Below are positions 46,018-58,950 of a DNA stretch of 64,000 nt, piece after piece. The notes below the pieces were generated by a model. It did not search any database. It was not told the DNA's origin and was given only the letters and a program-made list of their open reading frames with translations. This DNA comes from Sindora glabra (Eukaryota > Streptophyta > Magnoliopsida > Fabales > Fabaceae). The stretch covers positions 12,924,713 to 12,988,712 of the forward strand of contig CM035234.1 in NCBI GenBank assembly GCA_020226215.1. Direction: 5' to 3'. The first letter of the stretch is position 1, and each line of letters opens with the position of its first letter. The position numbers were made by a program, and so were the translations under genes.

Positions 46018-46150
46018 TTATATGGCTGTATAAAGGGGGGGGGGGGGGGGCTCAGTTCTACATCGGGCTAGTTAAAGTGTGCAACATTAGTGCTGAACGC
46101 AATTTTGCTCTGCAGAGCAAACTGATTATACCTCTCCATTCAGTGAGTAG
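46018..46150 (+). promoter_or_regulatory. TATA-like box followed by a 16-base G run
   Basis: ctgtataaa at 46026-46034 is directly followed by 16 consecutive G (46035-46050) and then a leader-like stretch containing a perfect palindrome, gctctgcagagc (46109-46120). The block 45815-46150 is much less AT-rich than its flanks. No open reading frame follows, so this could be the promoter of a non-coding RNA, an LTR fragment, or a decayed gene start. Confidence 0.3.
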
Positions 46151-46547
46151 GAGAAAAAAAATATATTTTGTGTGTTATTTTATAATAAAGAGTGAAGGAA
46201 AAAAATAATATATCTGTATTTGTGACAATTATTAAAATAAAAGAAGACTTTCTTTTATTTTTTTTCTTTTTTTATAATTTTTTATTTTTAATGTTAATAT
46301 TATTAGCAAATATATAGTTTCAACATTGATATTATTCACGGGTATTTCTTCAATTTTTTTAATTTAAAATTCACAGTAATTTTTTGGAATTTTGATTTCC
46401 AATAGAGTTAAATTTGCAATTTTATTTTGGACAGAAACAAGCTAACCAGCAGTAGAAATCATACTATTACATGCTACATAACGAGGAAACACAACCAGGG
46501 AAACATCCTCAGCTAAAACACAGTGGCGGATGGGGGAGTCGGCTATA

Positions 46548-46568
46548 TGTGTGTGTGTGTGTGTGTGT
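46548..46568. repeat. (TG)n microsatellite
   Basis: About ten TG repeats after ggctata. Confidence 0.95.
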
Positions 46569-46579
46569 TATTATATAGT

Positions 46580-48500
46580 TCGTTTTCTTTTTAAATTTTG
46601 AAACACATATGGTTATTATAAGAAAATTATACACTTAGGTAATAATATGTTTTATAAAAAATATAGAGATAGAAATATAAAATTATGATTTTTCTATACT
46701 TAAAATTATAAATATTTTTATTATATTATATCTTAAAAATACTTATAGAAATAAATAATTAGTTGAAACAAAAATCTTATATAATTTATAATATATATTT
46801 TTTTACTTCCGTTTAACTTTAATTTTATTTTTAAAAATATATTACGTGTCTTAAAATTTATATACACTTATTTATATTAAACATATAATATAATTGGACG
46901 TCACTTACTTGCAATCTATTTTAATTTTGTTATTATAAATTTTCACAATAAAATATTTGTAAATGTATAAAAATTATATACATTTATAAAATTTATTAAA
47001 TTATCTTTTTGTAAATTCTATAGATTTTTATTGTAATTTTTTTTATCAAACTTTGAATTACTTATGTGTTACTGCTTTTATAAGTTTAATGTTATATTTT
47101 TATTTCCATTACATGTATTATATGATTGCAATAGAATTATTATTTAGTTATTATTTGTTTTAATTTTATCATTCAAAATTTTTAGAGTAAAATATTTATT
47201 ATATTTATAAAAAAAAGGTATACATACATATGAATTTTGTTAAATTAATTATATTTGTAAAATTTTTTATTGTATCTTTTTTTAAAATTCTAAATAATTT
47301 ATGTACTACAATATTTATAAATAAACTTTTATCATTTCTTTACAAATATTTTTATAATTTTATTTTATTTTTTACAATTTTTATATTTAATATTTTAAAA
47401 ATTACAATATATTAAGTTAAATTTTCAAAAATATTATAATTATCTTATATAATTATAATCTTTTAGGTATGTATCCAAACAAATTTTCATTTATTCACAA
47501 TCAACCAAACCGCAAGCCGAAATTTTGACCCTGCCACTAGCTGAAAGAGATACGACGTCCGTACTCCGTAGGCGGACTTCAAGACTCGGATAAAGGGGCT
47601 TGGCAATTCCTTCCTTTTGACGTAAGAAAGTCAGCAACTTGAGTTGCCTCTCTGTAAATATACTGAACTGCTGAGATAAATTTGTAATTATACCTTTTTT
47701 AAGGATTGTTAATTATTTGAGAACTTTTTATATTATTTGTAGCATTTTACGTTCGAATTTTGTTTTGTACGAAACAGAAGAAAGTTACAAATTCTGCAAT
47801 AAAAATTGCATCTAAATTTTTTTTAATAATTTGAACTTTCTAATGGAAAAGAAATATCATTTTATTCTAAAGCAAAAAGACGTGGCTAACGAGAAAAGTG
47901 GAAAATGACAGACGAAATTGAAATAAATTTACACAAGTTTTTGTAAAAATTAATGTTATGTATATATATATATGTATATATAATAAGACTTGAAATTGAA
48001 TTTTGAATGTGAATTTAAAATTGTTGTTAAATATAAGATGGTAGAATAAATTTATAAAAATTAATTTAATGGATATAGAAATTTTGAAATTTAATTTTGA
48101 ATTTCATTTTATATATATAACATTTTTGTTAATAAAATTATCATTAGATTTTGCAGTACAATTGGCGAATTTATGGTATTTTAAAAATTTTGAAATATAA
48201 AATGATATGATAACCCTAAAAATATTTAAATTAAAATTATTTAATTACATCTATTAAATAATTAATAATTATGATTGAATAACAATTTCAAATCTTATTA
48301 CGTTAGCCCAAACTTTGAATCATGAAAGGTATCTTAACAAACACTAATACAATTCCATTAATTGTATTTGTCGAGTCTTTGGGGAAAGAAAAGAAAAAGA
48401 AAAAAGACACTAAAGTGGGCCTTGTCTGCTAAGCTATTGATAATATGAAGGTTAACTCAATTTTGATCCATAAGAAAAAGTTCCTTCCGTCACCTTAATA
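46580..48500. other. AT-rich intergenic sequence with a diverged duplication
   Basis: No gene. ttttaattttgttattataaatt at about 46919 and ttttaattttatcattcaaaatt at about 47159 begin two diverged tandem units of about 240 bp. A balanced patch at 47500-47650 has no long open frame. Confidence 0.5.
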
Positions 48501-48508
48501 TTTGTATT

Positions 48509-49799
48509 TAGGGAAAAATATAATTTATCGTCCTAAATTTTAATTTAATGATAAAAATAGTATAAGAATTTTAAAACTATACTTTTTACTTTTTTGAACT
48601 TTGATTGAGTGATAAAAGTGGTATATAAATTTTAGAATCTTGCACCTTACTTTCTTGAATTTTGATTGAGTAATAAAAACAGTCTATAAACTTTAAAAAC
48701 ATTATATTTTAACATCTAAACTTTTAGAAAAAAGTGAAATTATTAGTTTTTGGTTAAATCGCTAATTTTTACTTTCTCATTATAGGAAGTCACTCTTTAG
48801 TTTAGATAAAGAAGGAAAAAAAATTCAAGTTTGATAATAAATTTGCTATAAAAAAAAGAGGACCCAAAAGATTATGATTCAAAATTGCTTTTAAGATTTC
48901 GGGGAAATTTTTTTAAACACATAATTTATTTTGATTATAGCAATTTGTTCAAAATTTTAAAAACATATGAAATAAAATAAACATTAAGAACATTAAACTT
49001 CAAATTCAATATGCCTGCATTAGATCCAAACAACATGCCATTTATACACTAACCTTTTAGATAGTAATTCACAAAAATAATTTAAACAATTTCTTTCTAA
49101 GGTTCCTTGACTATATTAATCAAATAATTCAATTTCTAAATCTATAAATCAAATAAAATTAATCAAACTTTAACAAATATGACCCTTGGAGATGTTTTAA
49201 AAAAAACTTTCATTAAATATAAGTATATCAAGCTTAAAGGTCATATATTTTTCAATTTCTAACAATAGTCATGACATTTTCATAATTTTTAGATAATTTA
49301 CTTTATGTATTGCCAAAATAGATAGGTCCACTGAAGTTCCTATTAGATTTAACTTAAAGTTAACAATTACACTTTTTTGAAAGTTTAGAGGATAAAGTGC
49401 AAGATTTTAAGAGTTTATTTGTTTATTATTTTTAAAACTATTCCTAAAATTCTTATTTTAGAAAAAAAGGACAAATTTTTAATGTTTTCTAAACTTGCTT
49501 TTTTGTTCTTGATAGTAGTTTTATAATTAAATGAAACTTTTATTTATTTATTTCACCAAACATTATCTATTTATTATTTTTCTTGAATTCAAAAATAGAT
49601 TTTAGAAATAAAAAATAGTTTTTAAAATTAAATTTTAAAAATAGTCTTTAAAAATAAAAAAGTAAAAATATATCTAAACATATCCCAAAGTTCATGTATA
49701 ATTTTTGTTACTTAATCATAGCTCAAGGAATAAAGTAAAAGATTTTAAAATTTATATACTTTTTTTTATTATTTAAGGGATAGATTATATTTTTCCCTG
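48509..49799. mobile_element. Element with long terminal inverted repeats, 1.29 kb
   Basis: The left end tagggaaaaatataatttatcg and the right end read on the minus strand (cagggaaaaatataatctatc) are inverted repeats. Similarity continues inward for over 100 bp. Each arm holds about 60-bp direct repeats (gaactttgattgagtgataaaagtggtatataaattttagaatctt and variants; three copies on the left). No transposase is encoded. Long inverted repeats with internal direct repeats suggest a Mutator-like or foldback MITE. A target duplication was not clear. Confidence 0.7.
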
Positions 49800-49809
49800 A
49801 TTGTCCCAT

Positions 49810-51330
49810 TCAAATTATGGTTTGGAAAATTTTCATTTTTAGCAAAATGAATCCCATCATTCCATTTTTTTTTTATCATTATTCAAATTCGAACTATATA
49901 TTTAATTGTTTATATTAATGATATAGTAATTATGTGAAATGATCGTGTATAATTATGCAAATTAGAGAAGTGAGAAGTTTATATTTCTTTTCATCTTTTT
50001 TCTTTCTTTCTCTTTTTTTTTAAGAAAAGATAATGTCCATTGATATCGGATAATTCCAAAGATACGTATTAATTACAGATTTATTATTTTATACATACAA
50101 ATGTTGTACAATGTGATTAAATCTAATTGATGGCACCAATTTTTTCCCATAGTATTACGGATTTCACATGAATATAATTTTTAGTTAAATATTGCCTTTG
50201 ATTCATTCTAGTATACTAATTATTTGAGATAACAACATGAATTAATTCGAAAATTCATAAAAAGTGTGAAAATTTTAAGGATTTATGATTTTTGGATTTG
50301 ATCAAGAAAAAATTAAAATTGTGAAATTTTAAATAAATTGCTACCTTGTCACATCTTTCCTTATACTATGACTGACGTAAAACTCATTTTATCAATTTCC
50401 ATTAATCTTACCTAATTGTGAAGGTTACATAATACTTCAATCAATAAAGATGGAATATAAAAAAGCATCAATATCTACATTTGTGTTTCTCTAAAAGAAA
50501 AGGAGTTATACTTGTTTATAATTTTTTTTATAGAAGGTCAATAATAAGTTGATTTAACTAATACTCCTAATCAAAACAGAATGCAATTCATCACTTATTG
50601 TCTACTAAGACCCATCTAAGGAAAGGACTAAATGAATTATATCCATTTACAAGCTAAAAATATCCATATGCTGCCACATCTAGGGAAAAAGGAATGGGTT
50701 ACCCTCATTGCGGCAATAATGGAGTTCATTCATCTCAGGATTTGCAAAATTAAAAGTAGAGAAGCAAGCTTAGGATTTAGTAAGCAATTATTTTAAAGCA
50801 AACAAATCACAATCATTAAAATTTTTACTAACTAGATTTATCCTCCTTAATTCATAATGTACATTTTATACATTTCCCAATGCAATTTCATTAGTGTCAT
50901 CGTAACATTCACATTAACATGCTCATCTATTTCCACAAATTTTCAAGTATACAACATTTATATCATTTAATAGATAGAAATAATGGGAAAATAATACAAG
51001 TAAATTTTTTTATAACTCCCATCCATCTATATCTCTCACAAGCTTATCTTTGTCTCTCCAAATTATCTTTATCCCTTATAAATTAATATCACATTTGGTT
51101 TTTAAGGCACAATTCATCAATTCACCCCTATTTCAATTTTTATAAACTATCATACAAATAAAACTTAATTATCTTTAAAATCAATCCATAACACAATTTT
51201 GTATATTACAACATCACCATGCTTTTTTACATGGCCATTAATTAATTCATTCAATATCTTTTAATGTGTAACAACTTATATTATCATTATTAAACAATTT
51301 AAATGCTTTGAACTCTTGTAATACATAATA
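49810..51330. other. AT-rich intergenic sequence, no gene seen
   Basis: No open frame of note and no recognised repeats. Confidence 0.6.
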
Positions 51331-51339
51331 TCTAAAGAT

Positions 51340-51560
51340 TTAGAGAGTATAGTCAATTATGCAATCCTAGAGTGCAACTCTATTGGCTATAATCAATTAT
51401 ATAATTGATTATAGAGATCTAGAGGGTAAAATCTTTAGCACATAATCAATTTTGCAATTCCAAAGAGCAAAGTTCTCATGCATAATTAATTATATAATTA
51501 ACTATAAGATTTCAAAAAGCAGATTCTTGGGAGCATAATCAATTATATAATTAAATATTT
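51340..51560. repeat. Array of short palindromes like those in the copia LTR
   Basis: Repeated ataatcaattatataattgattat palindromes are spaced by ctagagngtaaa / aaagagcaaa words (51350, 51400, 51450, 51490, 51535). The same arrangement fills U3 of the first copia LTR (20200-20620 and 31750-32130), so this is probably a decayed LTR fragment of a related element. Confidence 0.5.
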
Positions 51561-51600
51561 CTGTCTAAAAACCAAAGATTTGGAACATAATCAATTTTTT

Positions 51601-51704
51601 TAACGATTATAACTTAAATTTTACTGAATTTTCCTATAAAATCATTATTTTTTAACGATTATAACTTAAATTTTACTGAATTTTCCTATAAAATCATTGT
51701 TTAC
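51601..51704. repeat. 52-bp tandem duplication
   Basis: taacgattataacttaaatt and the following 32 bp occur twice without a break (51601 and 51653) and are almost identical, so the event is recent. Confidence 0.92.
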
Positions 51705-53220
51705 TCAAAGGGAAACAACTTAAAATTTACATTTTAGACCTAGTTGCTCAATTAAATCATCATGGATTACAACTATAACATTTTACATGCTAGATTTGAC
51801 AAGAATTTCACATAAAAAGCCATTCCATTATATAGAACCTCAAGTAAGCAAATATAAGGAAAATTAAACTCAAATAAAAAATTTTCATTCTAAATCATAC
51901 AAATTCAATTAATATGTTTACTCACTATTATTGGAAAAGGCAATAGGCAGTGGACATGATGATTAGCTAGTCTCTAAACATCCAAAATCAATAAATTTGA
52001 AGTTAAGGCTCCAAAATTTCCTTTTTAGTTAAAATTCATATGGTCTTACTAGAATTGAAATTTAAAAGATCTTACCATACTTGGGTTGAGGAGTATGAGG
52101 GGTTTGATGAGGATTGATGCCTTGCTTGAATTGAAGAGAAGAGGCGAAAAAGAAGAAGAAAAAGAAAATGAGGAGTAAATGCTTTTGATGAATATGGGAG
52201 AAGGGTGGCTAAAAAATAAGGGAAATAAAAAGGTTGAGCCTTAAGGGAAAAATGGGGAAAAATAACTTTTAATACCTTATTCACACACATTTACTTACCT
52301 TTAATTATATCTAATGTTTAAGTATTTCATAATACATTTTTCTTAATTATTTCACATGAATTTTATCCATTCCATTATAAAAATTTACTATTTCTTGCAC
52401 AGATTGTTTTAAAATTAAAAAATATATGACATTACTTCCCTTTTAAAAAAGTTCTTTATCAAATTCTTAAAACCTCACTAACTTGATAGATTCCATAAAA
52501 ATAAGTTGACAACGTACTCCAGCACTTACCAAATAGGTTCATGTACTTCCATTGCATATCCAACTCTAGCTTCCAAGTATCTTCTTCTATTCTATGCTTT
52601 TTTCAATAAGTTTTTATGGACAATACTTCCTTGGATCTCAACTTTCGTACTTGATGATTTAAAATTTCAATTGGCTGCTCTTTATATGATAACTTACAAT
52701 TTTATTGTAATGGTTCTCCCTTAATCACATGGCATGCACCCTGCATGTATTATACCACTAAATATTATAATTTTTTAATATTAAATGTGAAAAATAACAT
52801 CTTTTACTTTAAAAAAGAATTTACTTTCCTTCGCTATTAAACTACTAAATATCATAAAATTTTAATTAAAGTACATAAGTAATAAATCACTTATTCACTT
52901 TATACAAACAAATAAAATTTTTAACCAAAAAAAAAATCTCATGCATATCATTCATTCCCTTGCAACTATGTCAGTTTGAGACTTTTATGTAATATCAATT
53001 GTCAATGGTTTAGCACAATAGTCCTAAAAAGAATACCAATTTTCTCTATTGGTAATTTTATGATTTTAAATTATAGTTCATAATTATAATTTTATTCTAC
53101 AATAATTATATATATTTTGATAATTATAGTATTGGTAATGCAATTACAAACCTAGCTAGTTTAAAATAGGAAACATTGTATATCACATTCATTGCTAGTC
53201 TAATACCAACAATGTATTGG
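51705..53220. other. AT-rich sequence with an unassigned purine-rich stretch
   Basis: 52080-52270 is purine-rich on the plus strand (gaagaagaaaaagaaaatgagg). Its minus strand reads as a short frame, 52290-52072, rich in Phe, Leu and Pro and ending SSSNPSYSSTQVW, followed by a GTAAGATC donor-like site. This resembles the leader of a plant LTR retrotransposon on the minus strand, but I cannot assign it. The open frame 52506-52724 is unsupported. Confidence 0.35.
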
Positions 53221-53229
53221 CTTGTAAAT

Positions 53230-53765
53230 GAATTGAGCTATTTGTGAACAAGTTGAATTCAATTTGTAAAATGTTAAATGAACTTAAGCCTAAGCAAGCC
53301 AAGTTCAAGCCTAAAAATGCAAAGACCATGATATTCACAAGTTTAAACGAATTTCCATATATATTTTTGCTTATTATATTATTTATGATTCTACCGACTC
53401 ATTAATTTATTTAACTATTTAACATTTTGATATTGTAGAAAATTCTTATTATTTTTATTTTACAAAAGCAAAAAAGCTCAAGAAATTTTATTTCCTATAC
53501 TTAAACCCAAATAGTTTATGTTCGAGCCTAAAAATATAAAGATTGTAATGTTTATGAACTTCAATGAGCCTAAATGAACTTTTGTATATATTTTTGCTTA
53601 TTATATTATTTATAATGTTATCAAATTATTAGTTCATTTAATTCCTTAATATTTTTATATTATCTAAAATTTCAATAATTTTGAACTTACAAAGTAGAAG
53701 AAATTCAAAGAAATTATGTCTCTAATATTCAAATCCAAGTAGTTTATGTTTGAGTTACTTGAAGA
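53230..53765. repeat. Diverged tandem duplication, period about 228 bp
   Basis: tatatatttttgcttattatattattta occurs at about 53358 and 53585, with gagcctaaaaatataaag / aagcctaaaaatgcaaag upstream of each and caagtagtttatgttt / caaatagtttatgttcg downstream. Words such as gaacaagttgaattc and aagcaagccaagttcaagcc resemble subterminal parts of plant DNA transposons. Confidence 0.6.
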
Positions 53766-54603
53766 AAAATTAAAGGAATTTCTAACGATAAATTTTGTGC
53801 TTATTTCGTTGCTTAAGGAATGTTCAACTATTAATTTGATAATTTTTTATATGTACATTTGTTGAATTAGAATAAGATTTATATTTGTAGTATCATCTAT
53901 TTGTACCAAGAAATCGTCTTGCATCTCTTTTTATTATTATTGATGAAAAGTATCATGTAATAGATCATACCTTGTTTAAACCCATGTAGGCTCAATTGAA
54001 ACTGAGGAAACAAATGGAAAATAAATCAAATCTATTAAATTATGAGGTATTTTGATTACAAAATATAAGTTGGAACTTGAGCTTATTAGTTTCATTATAT
54101 ATCTAACTTATTTGGGTACAAATTAATGGATTATGATTTCTAAGCCCATCAAGTATATAATAGACTTTGGGCCATCACATTTCCATATTTTTAAAGATCA
54201 ATTTGTTTCATAAAAATATATATTCTCATGTGACAAAAGCATTTTAGAATTTCCCATTTACCTTTATTTTGAAGATGTCAAACTTACTTTCCAAGTAATT
54301 ATTTTATTGACTACAATTTACTATTTATTTTTTAAAGAAAAGATGACTAAATCCAATGATTAATATTTAATAGTCATTATGAGTATTTGATTGTTTAAGA
54401 ATGGAAAAATTAAAATGAGAGAAAATTTTAAATTTTAAATTATCTAACATGTGCTAAAATTAATAAAAAAAATATACACTGTTGTGACACTTTTTTTACA
54501 ACTGGATAAATAATTTCAAATAGTATTCACACAGTATAGGCCAACAGGACTATTTTTTTATTAAAAAAAATTCATTTATAGTGAAATAGCAACCTAGTTA
54601 CTA
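53766..54603. other. AT-rich intergenic sequence
   Basis: No gene seen between the tandem duplication and the LTR. Confidence 0.55.
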
Positions 54604-55641
54604 TGTTAGGTGAAAATTAGAAAAAGTGGTTGAATTCTAACATTTATAGTACATACATGATATATTCAATATATGTGATATTTTAGGAAGTTTTTTAGGT
54701 AAACCAATCCTTTATGGAGCTATTTTTTCAAATTTCAAATCTTGGAGCCTAAAAATACTTTGGATCCAAAAGTTAAAAATTCAAATTTGGAGCCTAAACT
54801 CAAACTTGGAGCCAAAGATAACTTAGAGTCAAAGAAAAGATGACTTAAAGCCAAAGTTGCCTTCATTATGTTTTTGTTTATAAATAGGTTGCATGTCTTC
54901 ATAGAGGAGGAGACAAATATTGCACTATAACTTACAAATTCTTTCTAGCTCTTATATAGAAAAATTGAAGCTTTCTACTTCTTTTCACTTGAAAACCAAA
55001 ATTTACATATTCACTCTAAAAATGTTATTAAGTGAAAGCTTGTAAAATCTCTTTTAAAAGATTGTAAGAAAAAGCCTTTTTGTATTTTATTGAAATCTTA
55101 GTAGAGATTGTAAGAATCTTGTAAAGTTAGATAGTAATTGATATCCTAATAGAAATTGGTGAATATTGTAAAGTTAGATAATTATGAAAATCTTAGTATA
55201 GATCAGGAGAATATTGTAAAGTTAGGTGTTGTAATTTAATGAAAAGATAATGAATACCTTAAGTGATACTTAGTAACTTGAGAAAAGAGGAATAGACCCA
55301 AAAGATATTTCTTTTAAATAATCAAATATCTATAAAAATTATTGGTATTCTCTCTCTACTATTTTACTTACATTTTATTTCAAGAATACTATTTCATCAA
55401 GAAAAAAAGTTCACAGTTTTTTCATCATATGGATCAAAGAAATTCTTTTTGAAAAACTATCAATCAAAATGTTCATAATCATTATTGAAATATTTCATAT
55501 TTTTGAAACTAAATATTCATTAAAATTTCAAGAATTTTTTTTATTGTACCTCAAGATTTTCACTAAATTAATATCATAAGTTTTATTTGTTAATTTTTAT
55601 AAAACCCAGTTCATCTCTCTTTTTTCCCTATAAGCTCTATT
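54604..55641 (+). repeat. Putative 5' LTR of the second copia element
   Basis: Starts TGTTAGGTGAAAATTAG. It contains repeated ttggagcctaaa words (54742-54815), a TATA-like box (ttataaatag at about 54888-54897) and three copies of atattgtaaagttag (about 55097-55235). It ends just before a primer-like site. No second LTR is available for comparison, so the edges are inferred. Confidence 0.5.
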
Positions 55642-55643
55642 AA

Positions 55644-55661
55644 TCAGTGTCTGAGTTTGGC
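55644..55661 (+). other. Degenerate primer-binding site
   Basis: CAGTGTCTGAGTTTGGCCTC aligns with the copia site TGGTATCAGAGCTTGG at 7 of its first 12 bases, followed by TTGGCCTC. It lies between the LTR and gag, where the site should be. Confidence 0.5.
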
Positions 55662-55689
55662 CTCACATTTTTAAAGTTTAACAATTTTG

Positions 55690-57500
55690 TATGTTAAGAT
55701 CTTGTACATAATGAAACTTTTTGGTCAAAATCATAGACTCGAGAGATATTCTACAACTAGACCTCAACTCTTTAATATGATTATTGAAAGTTTAAAATGA
55801 TGATTTAAATCAAATCTACTGATATTGAAATACGAAAAGTTATTAAGGAAGGCTATGAAGCACCTACAAAACTTGAAAGAGAAATAGAAGTACTTAAGCT
55901 AGAGATGGAATAGATGGAAGGCGATTGTAATAAGGAAGCAATACATGCTAAAGCCATGAATGTTATTATGCATGTTGTAACACTTAATAAACTTAAAAAG
56001 ATCTCTAAATATACTTTTACACAAGTTATGTGGGATAAACTTGAAGTAACCTATAAAGGCACTAGTTAAGTAAAAGAAATTAGGATAAATATATTTGTAC
56101 ATAAATATGAAATATTCAAGATAGAAGAAAATGAAAAGATAGAGCCTGTGTTTGAAAGGCTTTCAGCCATTATCAATAATCTTAATATATTAGGAAGAAT
56201 CATTATGAATAGAGAACTAGTGATGAAAATCTTGAGAACTCTTCTAAAGACATGGCAATCTAGATACCATTGAAGAAAGAAATAATCTCTCTACACTTAT
56301 TTATGATGAACTAAAAGGAAAACACTTAGCATATGGAAAAATATACATTAGATATAATTAAGAAAAGAAAAAGAAAATAATAGCTTTTAAAATATCTTCA
56401 CAAAATGAAACTAAAGAAAAGGATGATCTTGATTAAAAAACAAAATAATAAGAAGATAAGTTAGCCTTTTTGGCAATTTTTTTTAAATGTATAAAAGAAA
56501 AGGTGATTTTAAACCTAAACCACTTCAAAGAAGAAAGAAAAATAAAGAAATAAGCAACTAACCTTTAGTTTGCTTTAAATATAAAAAGTCAGGATATAAA
56601 AAAATTAAGTGCCCTAAATAAAAAAAAGCCTTAAAAAATTAACAAAAAAAAAGGTTATGATAGCAACATGAGATGATAAAAATATTTCATTTGAAGAAGA
56701 GTTTGAAATAGAAGAAAAAATAGATAACATTATCAACTACTACTTCATAGCTAGAAGTGAAAAAGATAACAAAGTAACTAATGATCAATTTGAATTTTCT
56801 TTATCTTATGATGAATTGATGGAAGATTTTCACAAAGTCTTAACTAAATATTTTTCTTTAGAAAAACAAAATAAAGTTTTAATAAAAGAAAATAATCTTT
56901 GTAAAAAAAAGAAAATTTTAAACTCATTTTAAAAAGAAAATCAAATTTTGATAAAAGATTTAGAAACTTTAAAAAATGAGAATAAAGCTCTTAAAATCTT
57001 GATAAAAGAAAATCAAGTTTTAGAAGATACCTTTAATTCTATGACAAAATTGGTTGAGAAGATAGAAAAAGAAAAAAGAAAAACAAAATTTGCTAAAGGA
57101 AAAATATCTTTAAAAGAAAGAAAATCAAGCTTTAGAAAATAATATTAAAGTTTTGAAAATAGAAAATTATAAAATGAGAGTCAAATTAGAGCATCAATCT
57201 TCGAATCTAAAAAGGGAAATAACATCTTTAAAAAGGAAGATAAATACTCTAACAAATGATCTTATAAAATTTATCAAAGAAAAGAATAATTTGGATACTT
57301 TTTTAGGGATTAAAAAATATTCTTTGAAAAAAAAAGGATTAGGATATCTTCACTCACATTGCTAAAAACATTATAATTTTTTTTATGAAAGCTTCTTATC
57401 CATCAAGTTTTTATGTAACTTGTAATTATTGTAGAGATAAATGTTGCATTGCTTCTTTGTGTTACTTTTACAAAGAAAAATCAAGATTGCATTCCTAATG
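55690..57500 (+). pseudogene. copia gag with coiled-coil extension, decayed
   Basis: The gag core reads IKEGYEAPTKLEREIEVLKL, AMNVIMHVVTLNKLKKISKY, FTQVMWDKLEVTYKGTS and FERLSAIINNLNILGR (55800-56260). The first zinc knuckle reads CFKYKKSGYKKIKC, so the second Cys and the His are replaced by Tyr. A long Lys/Glu coiled-coil follows (56780-57300, open at 56948-57142 and 57153-57365) and ends with GIKKYSLKKKGLGYLHSHC, the conserved motif of this lineage. A second finger (57420-57470) reads CNYCRDKCCIASLC, with His replaced by Cys. Several stops break the frame. Confidence 0.8.
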
Positions 57501-57559
57501 AACAAAATGATAAAAAAAGCATCAATTAACCCTTAAAGACCTAAAAAGATTTGGGTACC

Positions 57560-58950
57560 TAAGAAAAATTAATCTTTTTTAATTACAAGTGTGTCTTAAA
57601 TCTATAATAAAAAAGGATAATTGGTTTCTAGATAGTGAATACTCAAGACATATGACCCAAAATTGAAGCAAATTCTCATCTTTCAAGACCATAAATGGCT
57701 GATTTCTCACACTTGGAAATAACATTAAATGTAAAATCATCAGTATAGATAAGATAGGTATAGATTTTATTTTCATTAATAATTTTAATTTTTTTATGGC
57801 TTTAAACATGATCTCTAACTATGTGATAAAGGCTACAAAGTGATTTCTAAATCTTCACATTATGTTATTTAAAATAAAAAGGAAAATAAGATTTGTTTTA
57901 TTGGAAAAGGCATTAATAATGTCTATATTTCAAACATGCGAGATATTTCTTTAAAATCTTTAAAATGTCTTGCATTATCTAATGATAGAAGTTAATTATG
58001 GCATAAAGGACTTGGTTATGTTAATATACTTCTCATTTCAAATCTTTTAAAGAAAGACTTAGCAATAAGTCTTTTAAAAATAAATTTTAAAAAAGATCAT
58101 ATATGTAATGTATGTCAATAAGGCAAGCAAGTAAAATCATCTTTTCAACCTATAAATATGATTTTAATTTCTAAACTACTAGAATTTTTTATATATGGAT
58201 TTGTTTAGTCTTATCAAAATATTAGGCTTTGAAGGAAAAATGTATGGTTTGATAATTGTTGATGATTTTTCTAGATATACTTAGGTATATTTTTTGCATA
58301 TAAAGATAATACTTTTGAAATATTTAAGAAAATTTGTAAGAAAGTTCAAAATGAAAAAGGTATTTGCATAACAAATATTAAAAGCGACCATGAAGAGAAA
58401 TTGAAAATAAAAAATTTGAATATTTTTATGGTGAAAATGATATTGGTCATAACTTCTTATGTCTTAAAACTCCTCAACAAAGTGAGGTGGTGGAAAGAAA
58501 AAATATAACTTTACAAGGTACGACTAGAACCATACTTTGTGAAAATAATTTGCTAAAATATTTTTAGGCTGAAGTTATTAATACATCATATTATATTTCA
58601 AATAGATGCTTTATAAGATCTATTTTGATAAAAACTTCATATAAGTTATAAATAGGTAGAAAACCCAACATTGGTTATTTCTATGCCTTTGGATACAAAT
58701 ATTTTATTTTAAATAATGAAAAAGATAACCTTGTAAAATTTGACTCAATGAGTGATGAAGAAATTTTTGTTGGATACATTAACACAAGCAAATCATATAG
58801 AATATACAACTAAAGAACCTTCACAATTGAAAAAACTATGTATGTTATTTTTTATAAATGTAATGCACATTCCTTTAGAAAACAAACTAATGATAAAGCC
58901 TAAATAATTTCAAAAGAGCAAGTATCTAAGGATCAAATCAAAATAGTCAA
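57560..58950 (+). pseudogene. copia protease and integrase, decayed
   Basis: The protease motif reads WFLDSEYSRHMTQN, so the active-site DSG is DSE. GAG-pre-integrase follows (LWHKGLGYVNILLISNLLKK…CNVCQ-stop-GKQ). Integrase parts are LFGLIKILGFEGKMYGLIIVDDFSRYT, IKSDHE, TPQQSEVVERKN (catalytic Glu kept) and the C-terminal KPNIGYFYAFGYKYF…KFDSMSDEEIFVGYI…SYRIYN. At least six stops or frameshifts occur. The open minus-strand frame at 57809-57579 is a shadow. Confidence 0.85.

Noticed and set aside
47230..47415. 61-codon hydrophobic ORF
   Set aside because: Phe/Ile/Leu-rich translation of A/T low-complexity sequence, not a membrane protein.
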